In this document: positions 21,858-32,718 of the stretch, piece by piece
How positions within the stretch are numbered: the first letter of the stretch is position 1
Layout of the letters: every line of letters starts with the position of its first letter
Source of the DNA: Tragulus kanchil
Lineage: Eukaryota > Chordata > Mammalia > Artiodactyla > Tragulidae
DNA: 64,000 bases
Direction: 5' to 3'
Assembly (NCBI GenBank): GCA_022376925.1
Contig: JAIOJX010000001.1
Location: forward strand, 38,968,170-39,032,169
Program-made: the position numbers and the translations under genes
Notes under the pieces: generated by a model
Seen by the model: the letters and a program-made list of their open reading frames with translations, nothing else
Databases searched by the model: none
Told to the model about the DNA's origin: nothing

Positions 21858-24031
21858 TGCTACTGGTAATTATTTCATAACTGGCTGTACTGGTTATTAA
21901 AATATTGAATACCTCTTCGTGATTGGTAAATAGTTCCTTCCCTGAGCCCATCAAGTGCCCCCAGCAGCCCCAGATGACCTAACCCCTCTCAGGGAACCCA
22001 AGGATCTTCTTACTACTCAGACAGTCATTAGTTCATTTGTAGTCTAGCAGAGGAGTTTGCTCTTCTATTTCAGGACTAGTGTTGGCCTCCATTTTGATTG
22101 GCTGATGTTAAATATTTTGAACACCATTCCCATGACTTGCATGGAAAGAAGATCTAAAACCTGTATTACAAAAGGTATATGTGCAGTATTTTCTATGCAT
22201 ACTTGCATTAGTGTAGTCGTCAATTATGTATTTCATAGTTTGATTTCTTTTAAAGTCATTTCAACATGTCTTTCTATACATTTTGCATTTTTAAAACATT
22301 CACCATTTTTTCCTGTAAGAGAAAAAAGGAGAAATCATGTCTTTCAAAAAGCATTTTAATCTTTCCTTAGGTTCACTCTTTTATTGCCAGAAAAATAAAA
22401 TTGGGTCACAAATCAGAATGAGTTGATTGCCTAGAGGTTAGTGTTATATTGTAGTAAAACTGACCTAAGGAAAAAAAATCCCCTTTTCTTTACAGAGAAG
22501 AACTGACTTCAAAATAGAAAGAAATTTATTAGGGTTTCCTACAGGGTTATAATGGAAAACAGCCTTGAAACAAACTAAACATTGTTGAATGTTTCCTTTC
22601 CCGGTAGAGATGTGGCATGATGCATAGTGTCTAGCCATGCCCTGCTCAGTGACTGACCCAGGAATTGCGTAAACAACAGGATCCTGAAATGAACACATGT
22701 TCAAAGAATATATGAGGTCCTAAAAAAAGCTAGTATTCATCAACTCATAGTAAAATACATAGGATACAAAGTATTGCCCTGAACTTACTTTTTTTTTTTT
22801 AAAGATTTATTTATTTATTTATTTTGGGTGGCGTTCGGGTTGGGGAGGGAGGGGAGTGGGTGGGCCACTTCTATTGGTCTTTCATTTCTCTATTTTCATC
22901 CGTCTTGTTCTTTGGCTCCTGTGGGCCGCCCATCGCGGTGGACTATTTGCTACTGGTAATTATTTCATAACTGGGTGTACTGGTTATTAAAATATTGAAT
23001 ACCTCTTCGTGATTGGTAAATAGTTCCTTCCCTGAGCCCATCAAGTGCCCCCAGCAGCCCCAGATGACCTAACCCCTCTCAGGGAACCCAAGGATCTTCT
23101 TACTACTCAGACAGTCATTAGTTCATTTGTAGTCTAGCAGAGGAGTTTGCTCTTCTATTTCAGGACTAGTGTTGGCCTCCATTTTGATTGGCTGATGTTA
23201 AATATTTTGAACACCATTCCCATGACTTGCATGGAAAGAAGATCTAAAACCTGTATTACAAAAGGTATATGTGCAGTATTTTCTATGCATACTTGCATTA
23301 GTGTAGTCGTCAATTATGTATTTCATAGTTTGATTTCTTTTAAAGTCATTTCAACATGTCTTTCTATACATTTTGCATTTTTAAAACATTCACCATTTTT
23401 TCCTGTAAGAGAAAAAAGGAGAAATCATGTCTTTCAAAAAGCATTTTAATCTTTCCTTAGGTTCACTCTTTTATTGCCAGAAAAATAAAATTGGGTCACA
23501 AATCAGAATGAGTTGATTGCCTAGAGGTTAGTGTTATATTGTAGTAAAACTGACCTAAGGAAAAAAAATCCCCTTTTCTTTACAGAGAAGAACTGACTTC
23601 AAAATAGAAAGAAATTTATTAGGGTTTCCTACAGGGTTATAATGGAAAACAGCCTTGAAACAAACTAAACATTGTTGAATGTTTCCTTTCCCGGTAGAGA
23701 TGTGGCATGATGCATAGTGTCTAGCCATGCCCTGCTCAGTGACTGACCCAGGAATTGCGTAAACAACAGGATCCTGAAATGAACACATGTTCAAAGAATA
23801 TATGAGGTCCTAAAAAAAGCTAGTATTCATCAACTCATAGTAAAATACATAGGATACAAAGTATTGCCCTGAACTTACTTTTTTTTTTTTAAAGATTTAT
23901 TTATTTATTTATTTTGGGTGGCGTTCGGGTTGGGGAGGGAGGGGAGTGGGTGGGCCACTTCTATTGGTCTTTCATTTCTCTATTTTCATCCGTCTTGTTC
24001 TTTGGCTCCTGTGGGCCTCCCATCGCGGTGG
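21858..24031. repeat. Tandem duplication 4: about 1.08 kb, breakpoint inside a SINE
   Basis: Copy A 21858-22941 and copy B 22948-24031 (offset 1090) with a 6-base filler ACTATT. Visible mismatches are C21885 against G22975 and GGGCCGCC against GGGCCTCC at the end of copy A. The junction cuts the CHR-derived SINE at CATCGCGGTGG. Copy B ends exactly where duplication 5 begins. Confidence 0.95.
22793..22941 (-). mobile_element. CHR-derived SINE, cut off by the duplication junction
   Basis: Only the 3' (tail) half is present: a T-run, ATTTATTTATTT, GGGGAGGGAGGGG and CCACTTCTATTGGTCTTTCA, ending at CATCGCGGTGG. The intact version is at 23880-24210. It is best read as the same insertion truncated by the artefactual join. 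Confidence 0.9.
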
Positions 24032-24210
24032 CTACTGTCATTGCAGAGCGCTGGCTCTGGGCGCATGCGCTCCAGAGCTCCGGCTCGGTAATTGGACACA
24101 TCGGTCCAGCCGCTCCGCGGCACGTGGGATCTTCCCAGGCTAGGGATCGAACCGGCGCCCCTTGCACTGCAAGGCGGTGTCCTTACCCACTGGACCACCA
24201 GGGGAAGCCC
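23880..24210 (-). mobile_element. CHR-derived tRNA SINE, full length, with target duplication
   Basis: Minus-strand element: reverse-complement tail and A-rich run at the left, body with GCGCATGCGC (24061-24070), B box as GGATCGAACC, A-box region near 24190 and GGGGAAGCCC at the right end. TGCCCTGAACTT occurs at 23865-23876 and again at 24211-24222, giving a clean 12-bp target-site duplication. Head and body resemble the CHR SINEs of Cetartiodactyla. Confidence 0.93.
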
Positions 24211-24532
24211 TGCCCTGAACTTTCACAGAACAAAATTACATGTGGTATGTTCTTCAGTTGTCAAAGTGTATTTGCTGAAAGGAGCTGTATTTTGTGGTTC
24301 AGATTTGAAGAATACAGACTTTAATAACCGCAAAGGGAACTGGCAGCATTATTCAAGGATGGTCTTCTTTTGCTAACCTCTTCAATGTAGCAAGTGATAA
24401 AAATGTCCCATTCCGATTTACTGAGATATGATATGAAGTGTGACCCTAAAACAATGTGACTATTTGTTGTGTGTGACTTACGGGAATGAGAGTCTTTATT
24501 TTAGAGTCATAAACAATGGTTATCCCTCTTTG

Positions 24533-24960
24533 GGGAAGTGGTATAGTCTAGTGAATAGACGTTGGACTAGACATCAGGAAACTTAAGCCCGACTTCTCAC
24601 ATTCCCGCTAGGCTGTGAAGACCAGGGAGAGGACTCATGGAATGGGCGTGGGGGAGGGGGAGGGAAAGAGCACTTGTTTGGGAACTCCCTGAGCATTCAT
24701 TTGCCCATCTGTAATATGGGGACGACACACTCAGGACTGACTCAGCTGATTCTTACCAGCACAAGTGGACCAACTGGGCTCTGTTATGATGGGGCCAATG
24801 TCCACTATGAGTTGTGGGTGCCCAAGCAGTTCTGGCAGTTCAATATTTTGACTGTCACTCCTAGTTAGAGTGGTTAGGGTTATTTGGAACATAAAATGAG
24901 AGAATATATGTGAAGGTCCTTACACTGAGTTGCTACTCATGAAATATTAGTTTTATTTTC
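24533..24960 (+). mobile_element. MIR SINE, interrupted and eroded (repeated near 25636-26060)
   Basis: The 5' part reads GTGGTATAGTCTAGTGAATA then GACTAGACATCAGGAAACTT. The 3' part reads CATCTGTAATATGGGGACG and AAAATGAGAGAATATATGTG. This order fits MIR with intervening sequence. The second copy lies within duplication 5. Confidence 0.65.
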
Positions 24961-25135
24961 TTCCTTTTTTTTTTTGTACAACTTTATAAAAAATGTTTTT
25001 CAGCCTATGTAAGGGGAGAGAAAAGTGCCTGTCACTTGTTTTCACTGTGATGCTGAGAGATTACAGGAACTGTTTATATCTTATCTTTAGTCAGAATCCA
25101 TTAAACAAACATTCCCTTCCTTGGTTGGACGCGTG

Positions 25136-25310
25136 GCTACTGTCATCAGAGCGCTGGCTCTGGGCGCATGCGCTCCAGAGCTCCGGCTCGGTAATTGGAC
25201 ACATCGGTCCAGCCGCTCCGCGGCACGTGGGATCTTCCCAGGCTAGGGATCGAACCGGCGCCCCTTGCACTGCAAGGCGGTGTCCTTACCCACTGGACCA
25301 CCAGGGGAAG
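25136..25310 (-). mobile_element. CHR-derived SINE, head half, at the start of a duplicated copy
   Basis: Same sequence as 24031-24210, including GCGCATGCGC at 25164-25173 and GGATCGAACC, but the tail half is missing because copy B of duplication 5 starts inside the element. It is not an independent insertion. Confidence 0.92.
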
Positions 25311-26166
25311 CCCTGCCCTGAACTTTCACAGAACAAAATTACATGTGGTATGTTCTTCAGTTGTCAAAGTGTATTTGCTGAAAGGAGCTGTATTTTGTGG
25401 TTCAGATTTGAAGAATACAGACTTTAATAACCGCAAAGGGAACTGGCAGCATTATTCAAGGATGGTCTTCTTTTGCTAACCTCTTCAATGTAGCAAGTGA
25501 TAAAAATGTCCCATTCCGATTTACTGAGATATGATATGAAGTGTGACCCTAAAACAATGTGACTATTTGTTGTGTGTGACTTACGGGAATGAGAGTCTTT
25601 ATTTTAGAGTCATAAACAATGGTTATCCCTCTTTGGGGAAGTGGTATAGTCTAGTGAATAGACGTTGGACTAGACATCAGGAAACTTAAGCCCGACTTCT
25701 CACATTCCCGCTAGGCTGTGAAGACCAGGGAGAGGACTCATGGAATGGGCGTGGGGAGGGGAGGAAAGAGCACTTGTTTGGGAACTCCCTGAGCATTCAT
25801 TTGCCCATCTGTAATATGGGGACGACACACTCAGGACTGACTCAGCTGATTCTTACCAGCACAAGTGGACCAACTGGGCTCTGTTATGATGGGGCCAATG
25901 TCCACTATGAGTTGTGGGTGCCCAAGCAGTTCTGGCAGTTCAATATTTTGACTGTCACTCCTAGTTAGAGTGGTTAGGGTTATTTGGAACATAAAATGAG
26001 AGAATATATGTGAAGGTCCTTACACTGAGTTGCTACTCATGAAATATTAGTTTTATTTTCTTCCTTTTTTTTTTTGTACAACTTTATAAAAAATGTTTTT
26101 CAGCCTATGTAAGGGGAGAGAAAAGTGCCTGTCACTTGTTTTCACTGTGATGCTGAGAGATTACAG

Positions 26167-28366
26167 GAACTGTTTATATCTTATCTTTAGTCAGAATCCA
26201 TTAAACAAACATTCCGTTCCTTCTCTATGCCGAGTCTTTGATGAGTGCACACTAGGAGGGACAGTAGATGGTAGACTCTGATTTCAGTCCATATGAGTGC
26301 AAGAGTTAGTGTGAATCCATAAAGTACCTATGTGCAAATTTATAAAAGAGGCTTCGTCTAGGCAGTTCCAGCTTGGCTTGGCAGCTGAGTTCAAGATAGA
26401 TTTGCATACCTCTTTACTCCCTCCTCTGAGTGCCTTTGTGCAGTGCACAGCCTGGGCAGTTACACATAGTGGCCCTGAGAACTGTTACAACAGAGGTGCA
26501 ATCGGAGTGCAGTGCACCTGTAGTGGTAGGAAGGACTAAGTTTTACCAAGTGAATGGCATTTGTCCAAATTATAAATGAAAAAGCATTAGGATGTGTCCA
26601 AAGACACAGAGGTCTGAAAGAACTGGGAGGTGAGGGGAATACTGAATGTTCCTGCTGGATGATATACTTGAATTCCTTGTTTTGAAGAAAAGGATGCAAA
26701 TGTAAGATGTATTTATAGCCTCTATAAGTAGAAAGTTTATAGTCATTACAATTAAATATTAAAACTATGTGTAAGTTGATGTTTCTTTATTGCTCTTAGA
26801 TTAGATGGCATGCTTCCTGCTTTAATTTTTTGTTTGTATTGAAAAATGGCTGTTTTTCTTTTAGAATACACTGTTTACTAAGGTTCATTATTTGAGGTCA
26901 TTTAGTGTTTTTCCAGTAGGCCTTGAGCCTAGACAAAGATCAGTGATTAAAGAGGCTAGACATTTCAGTAAAATACTATTTAAAGAAAAAGACTGAAATG
27001 TGGAGACATCACTGAATTATGAATCCGTTTGCTTCATAGAATGTTAAATCACAGACTTAGAGCTTAGAGATTTTTGGAGAGCTTTGAGTCTAATCCTCTC
27101 ATTTCAACATGACTATTGTTCTTCTAAAAATGATGCATGGTCATTATAAATAGTTCAAATCATTCAAAGTGAAATATTGAAAACTGAAAGGGAGTAGGTG
27201 TGTAAAAAATAAATAAATAAAAAATAAAAATTTGAAAACTAAAGCCACCCCAATTCCCATCATGAGTTAGAACTGTTTATATCTTATCTTTAGTCAGAAT
27301 CCATTAAACAAACATTCCGTTCCTTCTCTATGCCGAGTCTTTGATGAGTGCACACTAGGAGGGACAGTAGATGGTAGACTCTGATTTCAGTCCATATGAG
27401 TGCAAGAGTTAGTGTGAATCCATAAAGTACCTATGTGCAAATTTATAAAAGAGGCTTCGTCTAGGCAGTTCCAGCTTGGCTTGGCAGCTGAGTTCAAGAT
27501 AGATTTGCATACCTCTTTACTCCCTCCTCTGAGTGCCTTTGTGCAGTGCACAGCCTGGGCAGTTACACATAGTGGCCCTGAGAACTGTTACAACAGAGGT
27601 GCAATCGGAGTGCAGTGCACCTGTAGTGGTAGGAAGGACTAAGTTTTACCAAGTGAATGGCATTTGTCCAAATTATAAATGAAAAAGCATTAGGATGTGT
27701 CCAAAGACACAGAGGTCTGAAAGAACTGGGAGGTGAGGGGAATACTGAATGTTCCTGCTGGATGATATACTTGAATTCCTTGTTTTGAAGAAAAGGATGC
27801 AAATGTAAGATGTATTTATAGCCTCTATAAGTAGAAAGTTTATAGTCATTACAATTAAATATTAAAACTATGTGTAAGTTGATGTTTCTTTATTGCTCTT
27901 AGATTAGATGGCATGCTTCCTGCTTTAATTTTTTGTTTGTATTGAAAAATGGCTGTTTTTCTTTTAGAATACACTGTTTACTAAGGTTCATTATTTGAGG
28001 TCATTTAGTGTTTTTCCAGTAGGCCTTGAGCCTAGACAAAGATCAGTGATTAAAGAGGCTAGACATTTCAGTAAAATACTATTTAAAGAAAAAGACTGAA
28101 ATGTGGAGACATCACTGAATTATGAATCCGTTTGCTTCATAGAATGTTAAATCACAGACTTAGAGCTTAGAGATTTTTGGAGAGCTTTGAGTCTAATCCT
28201 CTCATTTCAACATGACTATTGTTCTTCTAAAAATGATGCATGGTCATTATAAATAGTTCAAATCATTCAAAGTGAAATATTGAAAACTGAAAGGGAGTAG
28301 GTGTGTAAAAAATAAATAAATAAAAAATAAAAATTTGAAAACTAAAGCCACCCCAATTCCCATCAT
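26167..28366. repeat. Tandem duplication 6: 1097 bp
   Basis: Copy A 26167-27263 and copy B 27270-28366 (offset 1103) with a 6-base filler GAGTTA. I see no internal differences. Copy A starts 55 bases before the end of duplication 5, so duplications 4, 5 and 6 form a chain. Content: AT-rich unassigned sequence, with a motif near 27050-27120 resembling an old mammalian repeat. Confidence 0.95.
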
Positions 28367-28446
28367 CTGAATACAATCAGCATTAAAACTAGATTAACAG
28401 CATTTTAGAATATCTGATTGTACATATATAGAGAGGTGATAGATAT

Positions 28447-28860
28447 ACAGAATCAATTTACTTAATTTATTTTTATTGAAATATAGTTGATTTACACTAT
28501 TGTATTGATTTCAGAGTGGTTAGCTGGTGGCTCAGATGGTAAAGAATCTGCCTGCAATGCAGGAGACCTGGGTTTGATCCCTGGGTTGGGAAGATCCCCT
28601 GGAGAAGGGAATGGCAACCCACTCCAGTATTCTTGCCTGAGAAATCTTATGAACAGAAGAGCCTGGTGGGCTACAGTCTATAGGGTCGCAAAGAGTCAGA
28701 CACGACAGACTTCACCACTCACTTATGTATACATCTATATTCTTTGCTTATTCTTTTTCATGATAGTCTATTACAACATATTGAATATAGTTGCCTGTGC
28801 TATACAGTAAGTCTTTGCTGTTTATCTAACTTCCACTTTTCACAAAATCTCTCTTCAGCT
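28447..28860 (-). mobile_element. Artiodactyl L1 3' end fragment, split by a Bov-tA
   Basis: TTTTTATTGAAATATAGTTG and TTACACTATTGTATTG at the left resume after the Bov-tA with TCTTTTTCATGATAGTCTAT, CATATTGAATATAGTTGCC and TGTGCTATACAGTAAGTC. This series is a common antisense L1 3' end in artiodactyl genomes. The same family appears at 49655-49930. Confidence 0.8.
28518..28722 (+). mobile_element. Bov-tA SINE inside L1
   Basis: GCTGGTGGCTCAGATGGTAA head, CCTGCAATGCAGGAGACCTG, GATCCCTGGGTTGGGAAGAT, GGCAACCCACTCCAGTATTC and GGGTCGCAAAGAGTCAGACA. It splits the L1 3' end. Confidence 0.95.
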
Positions 28861-28983
28861 GTTTAGTTTTCAGTTCTTCTCTATTCAATTCTTAATTTCA
28901 GTGATTATATGTGTTATTTTGAGACATTCTTTTTGTTTCTCCTTCAGTCTTTCTTCAAAGCCCTGTGTTCTGTTATCTTTTTA

Positions 28984-29325
28984 ATTATTTTATTTATTTA
29001 TTATTTTTGGCTGCACTGGGTCTTGGTTGCTGCTCACGGGCTTTTCTCGAGTTGTGGTGAGCGGGAGCTACTCTTCCTTGCACGGGCTTCTCATTGTGGT
29101 GGCTTCTCTTATTGTGGAGCAGGGACACTAGGCGTGTGGGCTTCAGTAGTTGTAGCTTGTGGGCTCCATAGTTGTGGTTCCTGGGCTCTAGAGCACAGCT
29201 TCACTGGTTATGGTGCATGGACTTAGTTGCTCCATAAGATGTGGGATCTTCTTGACCCAGGGACCAAACCCATCCCCCGTGTTGGCAGGTGGATTCTTAA
29301 CCACTGGACCACCAGGGAACTCCCC
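28984..29325 (-). mobile_element. CHR-type SINE, near full length
   Basis: Starts with a TTTATTTATTATTTTTGGCT tail, contains the stacked GTTGTGGT, GGGCTTCTCATTGTGGTGGC, GTAGTTGTAGCTTGTGGGCT and GTGGGATCTTC units of CHR SINEs, and ends CTGGACCACCAGGGAACTCC. It is older and more diverged than the GC-rich CHR-derived SINEs in this window. Confidence 0.88.
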
Positions 29326-29589
29326 TTTAAATTTTAAATGTACCTATTTTATAATCTTCTTCAACTGTTTATTTTGTGTACTTTCTTGGATGGTAATCCT
29401 GCCATTTATTGTGACAGCTGATTTCCTCACAGTGGTTAATTTTCTCTTATGGTTTCTACCTTTTTATTATAAGCTCAAGGTTGTCTTTTTATGGGTGATT
29501 CATGTACTCTACAGTGTGGAGGTATCTCTAAACAATTAGTTTTGACTCTTCAGGAACCATGGGAGCTTTACCAATTATGGACCAGGTTT
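29326..29589. other. Unassigned AT-rich spacer
   Basis: I see no recognisable gene or element between the CHR SINE and the SINE tail fragment at 29590. Confidence 0.4.
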
Positions 29590-29668
29590 TTTTTTTTTTA
29601 AACATTTATTTATTTATTTATTTTGGCGGGGGTGGGGAGGGAGGTGGGTGGGCAGGCCACTTTCTATT
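29590..29668 (-). mobile_element. CHR-derived SINE, tail fragment only
   Basis: T-run, ATTTATTTATTTATTTTGGC, GGGGTGGGGAGGGAGGTGGG and GGCCACTTTCTATTCC, then it breaks directly into L1 sequence. This is the 5'-truncated end product typical of incomplete reverse transcription. Confidence 0.85.
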
Positions 29669-29699
29669 CCATGTGAATAATATATAAATGGGCACCCCC

Positions 29700-30116
29700 A
29701 TCAAAAAATGTCACAGACTTAGAATATGACTTCTCATACTGTGAGGTATGCTAATTGATCTGTGGATATTGAACCATCCTTGAATCCCTAGAATAAATCC
29801 CATTTGATCATGATGTATGATCCTCTTAATATACTGTTGAATTTGGTTTGCTAGTATTTTGTTGCGGATTTTTTCATCCATGTTTATCAGGGATATTGGC
29901 TTATAGGTTTATTTGTTTTTTTTTGTTGTTGCTGTTGTTTTTTTGTAGTGTCTTTGTCTGGTTTGGGTATCATAGTAAAGCTGGCCTCATAGAGCAAATT
30001 TGGAAGTGGTCCTTCCTCTTTAATTTTTTGGATAGTTTGAGAAGGATAGGTATTAACTCTTCTTTTTTTTGGTAGTAACTCTTCATAAATGTTGAGTAGA
30101 ATATATACATTGGGGT
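29700..30116 (-). mobile_element. L1 ORF2 fragment (antisense)
   Basis: Segments such as TTGAACCATCCTTGAATCCC, AATAAATCCCATTTGATCAT, TTGCTAGTATTTTGTTGCGG, GTCTTTGTCTGGTTTGGGTA and AGTTTGAGAAGGATAGG are the familiar reverse-complement of the L1 reverse transcriptase region. No open frame of useful length remains. Confidence 0.88.
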
Positions 30117-30130
30117 AGAGGTATCTCTTT

Positions 30131-30360
30131 GTCGTACTGTGCTGTGCTAAATTGCTTCAGTCATGTCTGACTCTGGGCAACCCTATGGACTGTAACCTTC
30201 CAGGCACCTCTGTCCATGGGATCCTCCAGGCACTAATACTGGAGTGGGTTGCTGTGCCCTCCTCCAGGGGATCTTCCTGACCCAGGGATTGAACCTGCGT
30301 CTCTTATATTTCCTGCATTGGCAGGTGTGTTCTTTATCACTAGTGCCACCTGGGAAGCCC
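30131..30360 (-). mobile_element. Bov-tA SINE with target-site duplication
   Basis: Reverse-complement Bov-tA: GTCTGACTCTGGGCAACCCT, CTGTCCATGGGATCCTCCAG, GGGGATCTTCCTGACCCAGG and GCCACCTGGGAAGCCC. AGAGGTATCTCTTT (30117-30130) and AGAGATATCTCTTT (30361-30374) flank it as a 14-bp target duplication with one mismatch. Confidence 0.95.
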
Positions 30361-30374
30361 AGAGATATCTCTTT

Positions 30375-31604
30375 ACCAAATGATGATTTACAGAATGATC
30401 CACTCTAGATTTCTTTTAAATAGCCATTCATGTATTGCACTGAAATGAGGTTTTATTTGTAAAAATTCAATCAGTGTGAAACTTCACACCGTACCCAGCA
30501 AATACTTAATGAATGAATGAGTGACTGAATGAATGAATGTGAAACTACTCTAGTATGAAATTGAAAATTCCATTTTATAAATACATACAGGATAAAAAGT
30601 GTTGATACAAATTTAACAACAGTAAGTTGCAAAATCTTGAGTGCAACAGGCCAACTATTAAATAAAAACCAAAATGAGTTGTCAAAAAACCCCACTGATT
30701 GGCACTTAGAAGAGTTCATTATTTTTAAGCTGAACATAAAACTGCTTCTTGAATATTCAGTCTGTGAAAAAAACACCCGGCTGGTTTGTGGTGATCTTGG
30801 AAGTTAATTTAAACTTCCTGTGCAGCTATGTATTAAAGAAAAGACATCTTTATGGCATGTGTACAATTCAGCAACTGATGTATACTCCATTTCTTGAGCT
30901 ACAATGCAGTTTGTTACTGTCAAGAGTATCAAGTGAGTTTTCTTGCCAAGAGAAAGGACCACAGGAGAGATAAAAGGAAGTTTTCAAAAACCTCAAAGAA
31001 AACATAAAGGAAGGAGTATTATGGTCCAAGTCTTTAAAACATAGACAAGAGAGGGAGAAGTCATTTTGAACACTTGCTATGCTGTGCAAAAGTATGCTGT
31101 ACATTTTTATAATGAAAGGAAGATCAGCTCAAGATCTACTTAATGTATATCAAAACCCTTGGTTTAGAAAATACATGAAGCATCTTTGAATACAAGGCGA
31201 ACAAGAACTAGGACAATGCTGCTTTTCTTTCATTGGTTAAATGAGCCTTAGTTATGGGTATCACATAGGTTTTGTATAAACACAATGCTGGAAGGCAAAT
31301 TCTACCTTTGCAAGGTATAAAATAAAAGACAAATGGAGTTTAATTCACAACTAAATTGTGTCTCAGAAACTATTAATATGTTATGTCTCACAAGGGTTAG
31401 GGAATGATTTCATTTTCCTATAGGAGCTAAGGAAAAATAGGGGTGATTTTAGTTCTGTGAGATCTCAATATGAGCAAAAGAGCTTCAAGATGGATGGAAT
31501 TGACTATAATATATTTCTCCACTTTTTATTGGTGTCATATGAATTTGGGGCCCCATGCTAACATTTTCAGAATTGTATGAGTTCTATTAATAGTGGGGAA
31601 TGTC
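30375..31604. other. Unassigned single-copy sequence with a short GAAT repeat
   Basis: About 30509-30540 holds a short AATGAATG-type run. I see no gene or element in the rest. Confidence 0.5.
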
Positions 31605-31892
31605 ATCCTTAAGGGGACCTTAATGATTATGCAGCCCAATTCCTGTACTTTATAAATGGGAAAAATTATGTTCAGAGAGTTAGTGACTTGCCTAATGTCA
31701 CAGAGTGAGTCAGGGGAGAATTGGCATAAAAATTTAGGTCACCTCTTTAGTCCAGTGTTATCTCTTCCTCCCTCCCTCCCTTCTTTTCTTCTTTCCTTTC
31801 TTCCTTTCACACCTCACCAACCAGTGTTTGAACCCAGGTCGAAATAGCGAAATTACCAAGTCCTAACCATTGGACCACCAGGTAACTTCCCC
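31605..31892 (+). mobile_element. MIR-like element followed by a pyrimidine tract and SINE remnant
   Basis: 31605-31745 has the MIR-like core (AATGGGAAAAATTATGTTCA, GAGAGTTAGTGACTTGCCTA, ATGTCACAGAGTGAGTCAG). About 31760-31806 is a CT-rich tract (CCTCCCTCCC and TTCTTTCC runs). 31807-31892 ends CCATTGGACCACCAGG, a minus-strand tRNA-SINE head remnant. Confidence 0.65.
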
Positions 31893-31961
31893 AGTGTTAT
31901 TTCTGATCTCATACAAATTGAAACTGTTTGTGTTGTTTTATTTATTTATACTTTAAACAAC

Positions 31962-32718
31962 AGTCCTAGAACTGTTATAACAAAGTACCACAAACTAGGT
32001 GGCTTCAAATGACAGAAATTGTTTCACACTTATGGAGGCTAAAAGTCTGAAGTCAAGGAGTCAGCAAGGCCATGCTTCCTTTGAGACTGTGGGTAGAATC
32101 ACCCCTGTCTCTTCCTAGGTTCTGGTAGTGGCCACTGACCCTTGGTATTCCTTGGCTGGCCGCTACATCACTCCAATCTGTACCTTTGGCATAGACTGCA
32201 TTTTCCCTTCATATGTTTGTCTAGATTTCCCTTTGTTTATAAGGATACCAGTCATGTTGAATTAGGGAACAACCTAATGACTTCATCTGTCTTTTTTAAA
32301 ATAATTTTATTTATGGTTGTGCTGGGTCTTTGTGGCTGCATGGGCTTTTCTCTGGTTGTGGTGGGCGGGGACTACTCTTTGTTGTGATATGCAGGCTTCT
32401 AATTGCTTTGGCTTGTCTTCTTGCTGAGCATGGATTCTAGGGCACATGGGATTCAGTAGTCACAGCTCCTGGGCTCAGTTGTGGCACTCAGGCTTAGTTG
32501 TTCCACAGCATGTGGGATCTTCCGAGATCAGGGATCAAACCCATGTCTCCTGCACTGGCAGGCAGATTCTTTACCACTGAGGCAACAGGGAAGCCCCATG
32601 ACTTCATCTTAACTTAATTAAATCTGCAAAAATCCTATTTATAAATAAAGTCATATTCATAGGTGCCAGTGATTAGGATTTTAGCATGTCTTTTTGGGAG
32701 ACAATTTAACTCATAATA
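31962..32718 (-). mobile_element. MLT1-type MaLR LTR, split by a CHR SINE
   Basis: Left part: GTTATAACAAAGTACCACAA, CTAGGTGGCTTCAAATGACA and GGATACCAGTCATGTTGAAT, to about 32288. Right part from 32610: TTAACTTAATTAAATCTGCA, ATAAAGTCATATTCATAGG and GACAATTTAACTCATAA. Same family and strand as 3090-3470. The intervening CHR SINE is flanked by its target duplication. Confidence 0.85.
32289..32597 (-). mobile_element. CHR-type SINE with 12-bp target-site duplication
   Basis: AATAATTTTATTTATGGTTG tail, GCTGGGTCTTTGTGGCTGCA, GGTTGTGGTGGGCGGGGACT, CAGCATGTGGGATCTTCCGA and CAACAGGGAAGCCCC head. ATGACTTCATCT occurs at 32277-32288 and at 32598-32609. The right half is repeated from 33529 by duplication 7. 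Confidence 0.93.

Larger units (their letters stand above)
24028..26222. repeat. Tandem duplication 5: about 1.10 kb
   Basis: Copy A 24028-25122 and copy B 25133-26222 (offset 1105 falling to 1100) with a 10-base filler GGTTGGACGC. Differences: TGTCATTGCAG against TGTCATCAG at the start of copy B, a G-rich indel (GGGGGAGGGGGAGGG against GGGGAGGGGAGG), and one base in ACATTCC(C/G)TTCC at the end of copy A. It contains SINE and MIR sequence in both copies. Confidence 0.95.
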
